64,000 bases of DNA, from contig JANNXJ010000001.1 in the NCBI GenBank assembly GCA_031409515.1, positions 62,001-126,000 of the forward strand, written 5' to 3'. Each line of letters begins with the position of its first letter. The first letter of the stretch is position 1. A model generated the notes under the pieces. It was not told where the DNA came from. It made no database searches and saw only the letters and a list, made by a program, of their open reading frames with translations. This document shows, one piece after another, positions 62,651 through 64,000 of this stretch. Origin of the DNA: SHZI01 sp031409515. Lineage in GTDB: Bacteria; Pseudomonadota; Gammaproteobacteria; Steroidobacterales; GCA-2729495. The position numbers were made by a program, and so were the translations under genes.

Positions 62651-63310
62651 ATGACTCTCGACCGACTCGCACCCTGGGCCGCTGCCGTGATTGCGGCGGC
62701 CTTCGCCATGCACAACCTGAACGGGGCCTGGATCGAGCCGCGCTACCTGGGTTTTGGCAGCTACGCGGACTACGCGGACCTCGCCAAACTCCAGGCCGCC
62801 AGCCGGGCCTGGCCCTGGCTGCTGTCAGGTATCGGCCATGTCGCCAGTGGCTTTGCGGTGGTCATCCTGGGGCTCGCGACGTGGCGCCGGTACCAGGCAC
62901 GACTGCCCGAGGCGGCGCTGGTGGCGATGGCTGCGGCGCTCCTCGCCGGTACCGGGTTCCTGCTGGTGGGCATCTCCCATGTCATTGGCCGGCAGACGCT
63001 GTTCCTGCTGGCGGACGCCAACTCCAGCGCCCTGCGGGATGTGGCCTACACCGCGGCGACGGTGGTCCGCATCTGGGTAAACGCACTCGCCCAGATCGGG
63101 CTCGGCTGGTTTGCGGTGCAACTCGCCTGGTGCGGCCGCAAGACCGGCGAACTGCCGCGCAGTTTCATCGGCTTCAGCTTCGTCTCCGGCGCCTGCGGCC
63201 TGCTGATGGCAGTGGCCTACATTCCCGTCTACCTCTACACGGTGCTTATCTGGGCGGCATGGCTGGCGGTAGTGTGGCCCCGGCGCCGGGCCGGGGCGGC
63301 GCGTGCCTGA
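62651..63310 (+). CDS. Integral membrane protein of unknown function
   Basis: A 219-residue polytopic protein with about six hydrophobic helices (near residues 8-28, 53-75, 88-110, 127-145, 150-170 and 182-208). ATG 62651 is chosen because the longer frame overlaps the previous gene. The HxxG and Trp/His residues within helices (MHNLNGAW, GIGHVASG, GISHVIG) could bind a cofactor. It lies 25 bases after the decaheme-LVIVD gene on the same strand. Whether it belongs functionally to the conduit is unknown. Confidence 0.75.
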   Translation: MTLDRLAPWAAAVIAAAFAMHNLNGAWIEPRYLGFGSYADYADLAKLQAASRAWPWLLSGIGHVASGFAVVILGLATWRRYQARLPEAALVAMAAALLAGTGFLLVGISHVIGRQTLFLLADANSSALRDVAYTAATVVRIWVNALAQIGLGWFAVQLAWCGRKTGELPRSFIGFSFVSGACGLLMAVAYIPVYLYTVLIWAAWLAVVWPRRRAGAARA

Positions 63311-64000
63311 CGCGGGGCTGCGCTGGCGCGCGCCGGACGCACCTGGCGTCTTCGAGGCGGCCAGCGCCTGGCAGCATCCCCAGCCCTTTCTCGAGGTGGT
63401 TCGCCAGACCTATGGCCATCTGCTCCTGGAGAGTCTTGGCGGCACCTACAGCTGGACGATCCGCCCCGCCAATCGCGACCAGTTCCGGCGTGCGGGCCTC
63501 ACCACACTGGGCGAGTACATCGACCGCTTTCTGCAGGATGATCCGCAGCCTTTGCCCTACCTTGCCCATGTGTCCGTCCATCGCAACCTGCCGGCCCTGA
63601 AGGGCTACCTGGTGCCGCCGCCTGAGTTCGGTCCGAACTGGGTGGACCAGCCCCGCTATGACCGCTGGAGTGGACCAGAGATCTATGTGGGCCGTCGCGG
63701 CTGCTATTTTGCCGGACTCCACGTGGATCACTGCAGCGTGCACGTCGGTTTCGTCCAGCTGTCTGGCCGCAAGCGCTTCACGGTGTTCCCGCCCAGCGAC
63801 GGGCGTTACCTCTACACATGGCGGGGCATCCAGTTTCCTTATCAGCGGCGGAACTCGGCAGTGCGGCTGTTTCAGCCGGACTGGGAGGCGCGCTGGCCGG
63901 ACGCCCGCCAGGCAAAGCCGCAGGTCATCGACGTGGGGCCCGGACAGGGACTGTTCCTGCCGGCGAACTGGTGGCATGTCACGGAGGTGCTGGAGGCGGG
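63303..64000 (+). CDS. JmjC/cupin_8-like 2-oxoglutarate oxygenase (partial, runs off the end)
   Basis: An open frame of at least 232 codons starting at GTG 63303 (8-base overlap with the preceding gene), running past the right end of the window. The mid-region reads GLHVDHCSVHVGFVQLSGRKRFTVFPP as the family pattern of a JmjC-type oxygenase: His-x-Asp for Fe(II) (LHVDH), with the distal His expected in PANWWHVTE. Cupin_8 proteins hydroxylate protein or small-molecule substrates using 2-oxoglutarate. The last part of the gene is not in the window. Confidence 0.7.
   Translation, partial: MPDAGLRWRAPDAPGVFEAASAWQHPQPFLEVVRQTYGHLLLESLGGTYSWTIRPANRDQFRRAGLTTLGEYIDRFLQDDPQPLPYLAHVSVHRNLPALKGYLVPPPEFGPNWVDQPRYDRWSGPEIYVGRRGCYFAGLHVDHCSVHVGFVQLSGRKRFTVFPPSDGRYLYTWRGIQFPYQRRNSAVRLFQPDWEARWPDARQAKPQVIDVGPGQGLFLPANWWHVTEVLEA

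Overview
The window is GC-rich, densely packed Gram-negative DNA. It encodes outer-membrane barrels, a TonB-dependent receptor, Tat substrates, c-type cytochromes and the gammaproteobacterial ilvY/ilvC divergent pair. This fits a free-living, probably environmental gammaproteobacterium with a respiratory lifestyle; the species cannot be named from the sequence. There is no CRISPR array, rRNA gene or complete tRNA. No stretch over about 300 bases lacks a gene.

Layout. (1) 1-2067: the end of an integrated element, with a small unknown gene, a tyrosine integrase and a displaced 3' fragment of a tRNA-Lys(UUU) gene that marks the attachment site. (2) 2069-11224: glycogen metabolism on alternating strands (glgP, glgB, glgC, malQ, glgA). 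(3) 11249-16741: two small outer-membrane barrels, a TonB-dependent receptor and a small membrane protein. (4) 16884-23684: a plus-strand catabolic operon (cupin, amidohydrolase, acyl-CoA synthetase, HCCA-isomerase-like protein, Tat-exported type II DMSO-reductase-family molybdoenzyme). Facing it is a minus-strand operon at 23743-28306 (Tat amidohydrolase, cytochrome c, MFS transporter, zinc deacylase-like protein, DUF2721 protein). (5) 28447-39529: a nitrilase, ABC-F ATPase, small proteins, an EF-G paralogue and an alcohol dehydrogenase, then a UbiD decarboxylase / nitrilase-like pseudoenzyme / MFS operon. (6) 39685-44714: ilvY-ilvC, an MscS channel, an SLC13-type permease and a possible 37-residue ORF. 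(7) 44844-64000: a run of plus-strand genes with very short gaps or overlaps.

The most interesting region is 44844-62625. It encodes a CHASE2 nucleotide cyclase, a Slam-like TPR/beta-barrel exporter, a FecR protein with a TbpB-like C-terminal region, and a soluble flavoprotein fused to two cyclic-nucleotide-binding domains and four [4Fe-4S] motifs. These are followed by a diheme membrane cytochrome b, an FHA-TM-decaheme cytochrome, a GlcG-type lipoprotein, an outer-membrane barrel, and a decaheme cytochrome ending in LVIVD-type repeats. I read this as a candidate electron-transfer conduit, possibly cyclic-nucleotide-gated, running from a cytoplasmic flavoprotein across both membranes. The domain content is seen in the sequence; the pathway and the gating are inference.

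A second theme is a family of REP elements with a GTAG head, six copies at five loci. At four loci the TAG of the head is the stop codon of a host gene. At the fifth the REP is translated as part of the signal peptide of the decaheme-LVIVD cytochrome.
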